A stretch of DNA of 6,738 bases. Source: Methanospirillum sp. (GTDB lineage: Archaea > Halobacteriota > Methanomicrobia > Methanomicrobiales > Methanospirillaceae). The position numbers and the translations under genes were made by a program. Of the stretch, positions 5,882-6,738 are shown piece after piece. The notes beneath the pieces were generated by a model that saw nothing but the letters and a program-made list of their open reading frames with translations, was not told the DNA's origin and ran no database searches. The stretch spans positions 1-6,738 of the forward strand of contig JAQVIE010000067.1 of NCBI GenBank assembly GCA_028695895.1, in the 5' to 3' direction. How positions within the stretch are numbered: the first letter of the stretch is position 1; every line of letters starts with the position of its first letter.

Positions 5882-6239
5882 GTAACCTGGCCCTCACGCG
5901 TTCCATTAAAGCTTCATTCCGACGATTTAACGTGTTAAAGTCAGGTTTTCCATCCCGGTAACAATAAAGCATGGAGTAGAGAAAATCAGAGGTGAATTCC
6001 ATCACTTCTTTTTTAAATCGTACTTCAAAGCTAGATTCGTTGAGAAAACCCTTGATAGAAAAACAATCGGTCTTTTCAAATTTATAAAATCCCTCTCCAA
6101 GACCGGAAAGCATCTCCAGGGAACCATAGTGCTTTAAAAAGTCGAGAAATTCGGGAGTGACTTCTGTATCAAGGATAAATTCTTTCATAAACGAACCGTC
6201 GGCACAATATTTATGGCGGTTAGATCTGAGAATACGCAT
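5865..6239 (-). CDS. Unrecognised 124-residue protein between cysteine desulfurase and methyltransferase
   Basis: I do not recognise this family. The protein is soluble, without signal peptide or membrane helix, and has a mixed alpha/beta look: a strand (EFILDTEV, 20-27), a helix (TPEFLDFLKHYGS), the glycine-containing GLGEGFYKFE (46-55), two strands (DCFSIKGFL and SSFEVRFKK), then a helix-rich end (FTSDFLYSMLYCY; RRNEALMERVRARLH). Cysteines are at 12, 59 and 93, with no CxxC motif. ATG 6239 is chosen because AAAGGAGA lies 9 nt before it, inside the end of the desulfurase gene, giving a 20-bp overlap. A TTG at 6248 would sit almost on that ribosome site, and ATG 6188 (residue 18) has no good site but matches where the conserved-looking part begins. 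Tight coupling to a desulfurase makes a sulfur acceptor or adaptor conceivable, but nothing in the sequence proves it. Confidence 0.7.
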   Translation of the reverse strand: MRILRSNRHKYCADGSFMKEFILDTEVTPEFLDFLKHYGSLEMLSGLGEGFYKFEKTDCFSIKGFLNESSFEVRFKKEVMEFTSDFLYSMLYCYRDGKPDFNTLNRRNEALMERVRARLHGNKS

Positions 6240-6738
6240 GGTGGGCAATCTCCTTTATGGCATCAGCAGCTATCCTGCATTCCTCATCAGTAGTAAACCA
6301 CGAGGGGCTGATTCGAACACATCCTGCCCCGTCATCTATCTCTTTATGCAGTAACGGGGCACAGTGAAGACCTGTCCTGACGACAATATTGTCTTTTCTG
6401 TCAAGAATGAACCCTATATCGTCATTATCCAGTCCAGGAATGTTAAATGCAATAATGGGTAGTTCAGGAACAGGGTTATAGATGGTTATCCCTGGCTCAG
6501 ATGAGAGTTTCTTCATGAAGATCTCAATCTGACGATCGGATTTCCTTAAAAGAGCATCCATCCCGATAGACTGAATATAGTTGATTCCTGCAATAAGAGA
6601 TGCAATACCCGGGTAATTATGAGTTCCGATCTCATACCGCTCAGGCAGATCGCTTGGTTGATCAAAGGATCCGGAGTCAGTGCCGGTCCCCCCCATCCGG
6701 ACCGGAAGAACAGGATTGGGATTCCGGATACAGAAACC
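6220..6738 (-). CDS. Cysteine desulfurase family protein, C-terminal part (5' end beyond window)
   Basis: The last 172 residues of a PLP-dependent class-V aminotransferase-fold enzyme; the frame is open to the window edge, so the start, the PLP-binding His and the Schiff-base Lys lie outside. The visible part begins GFCIRNPNPVLPVRMGGTG, the usual stretch after the PLP lysine. It continues with QPSDLPERYEIGTHN (27-41), which holds substrate-contacting residues, a linker helix and the small C-terminal domain. Catalytic Cys126 (codon at 6361-6363) stands in RTGLHCAP, the loop form seen in SufS/CsdA-like and related 'cysteine desulfurase family' proteins rather than in IscS. It would take sulfur from L-cysteine as a protein persulfide, releasing alanine; acting as a selenocysteine lyase is the main alternative. 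It is the first visible gene of the minus-strand operon and overlaps the next gene by 20 bp. Met at 6696 is internal, not the start. Confidence 0.88.
   Translation of the reverse strand, partial: GFCIRNPNPVLPVRMGGTGTDSGSFDQPSDLPERYEIGTHNYPGIASLIAGINYIQSIGMDALLRKSDRQIEIFMKKLSSEPGITIYNPVPELPIIAFNIPGLDNDDIGFILDRKDNIVVRTGLHCAPLLHKEIDDGAGCVRISPSWFTTDEECRIAADAIKEIAHHAYSQI
6249..6256 (-). promoter_or_regulatory. Ribosome binding site of the 124-residue gene (AAAGGAGA)
   Basis: AAAGGAGA on the minus strand, within the last codons of the desulfurase gene, is 9 nt before ATG 6239. It selects that start over the TTG at 6248 and indicates coupled translation of the two genes. Confidence 0.6.

Noticed and set aside
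6240..6248. TTG at 6248 as start of the 124-residue gene
   Set aside because: It would lie directly against the AAAGGAGA ribosome site with no spacing, while ATG 6239 has the normal 9 nt.
6694..6696. Met at 6696 as start of the cysteine desulfurase
   Set aside because: The frame stays open to the window edge and the preceding residues match the family, so this Met is internal and the gene is cut by the window.

Overview
The window looks like chromosomal DNA of a euryarchaeal methanogen, most likely of the order Methanomicrobiales; a Methanospirillum-like host is my guess from the protein style, not something I can prove. Supporting signs are A/T-rich TATA-type boxes about 23-25 nt before start codons that lack a Shine-Dalgarno (leaderless-type promoters), GGTGA/GGAG-type ribosome sites inside operons, oligo-T tracts instead of hairpin terminators, and heavy use of AGG/AGA and ATA codons. 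Coding DNA is of moderate GC, while the first 480 bases are strongly A/T-rich.

Layout. Bases 1-481 hold no gene I can support. A xylose-isomerase-like TIM-barrel protein (482-1459, +) runs convergently, with a 6-bp gap, into a substrate-binding protein of the BtuF family (1466-2431, -). Divergent from btuF, across a 58-bp spacer built around a perfect AAATATATTT palindrome, lie the FecCD-type permease btuC (2490-3455, +) and the ATPase btuD (3452-4723, +), which overlap by ATGA. Together these three form a vitamin B12/corrinoid-type importer. The ATPase has an extra C-terminal domain of about 155 residues with a glycine-rich Rossmann-like loop. Tail to tail with btuD is a very short gene for a basic 57-residue protein (4714-4887, -). 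It is divergent from a J-domain-only co-chaperone (4943-5254, +).

The right end is a three-gene minus-strand operon read from the window edge inward: the C-terminal half of a class-V aminotransferase-fold cysteine desulfurase (6220-6738, 5' end outside the window), an unrecognised 124-residue protein (5865-6239), and a class I SAM-dependent methyltransferase (5279-5881). Successive genes overlap by 20 and 17 bp, so they are probably translationally coupled.

How the genes work together. The importer would bring in corrinoid, which methanogens need for the Mtr and other methyltransferase systems, though iron chelates or other metal complexes cannot be excluded. The desulfurase operon suggests sulfur mobilisation coupled to a methylation step, with the middle protein as an unknown partner. 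The most interesting items are the extra domain on the ATPase, the overlooked 57-residue gene, and the overlapping desulfurase/unknown/methyltransferase unit. I see no CRISPR array, IS element, tRNA or rRNA.
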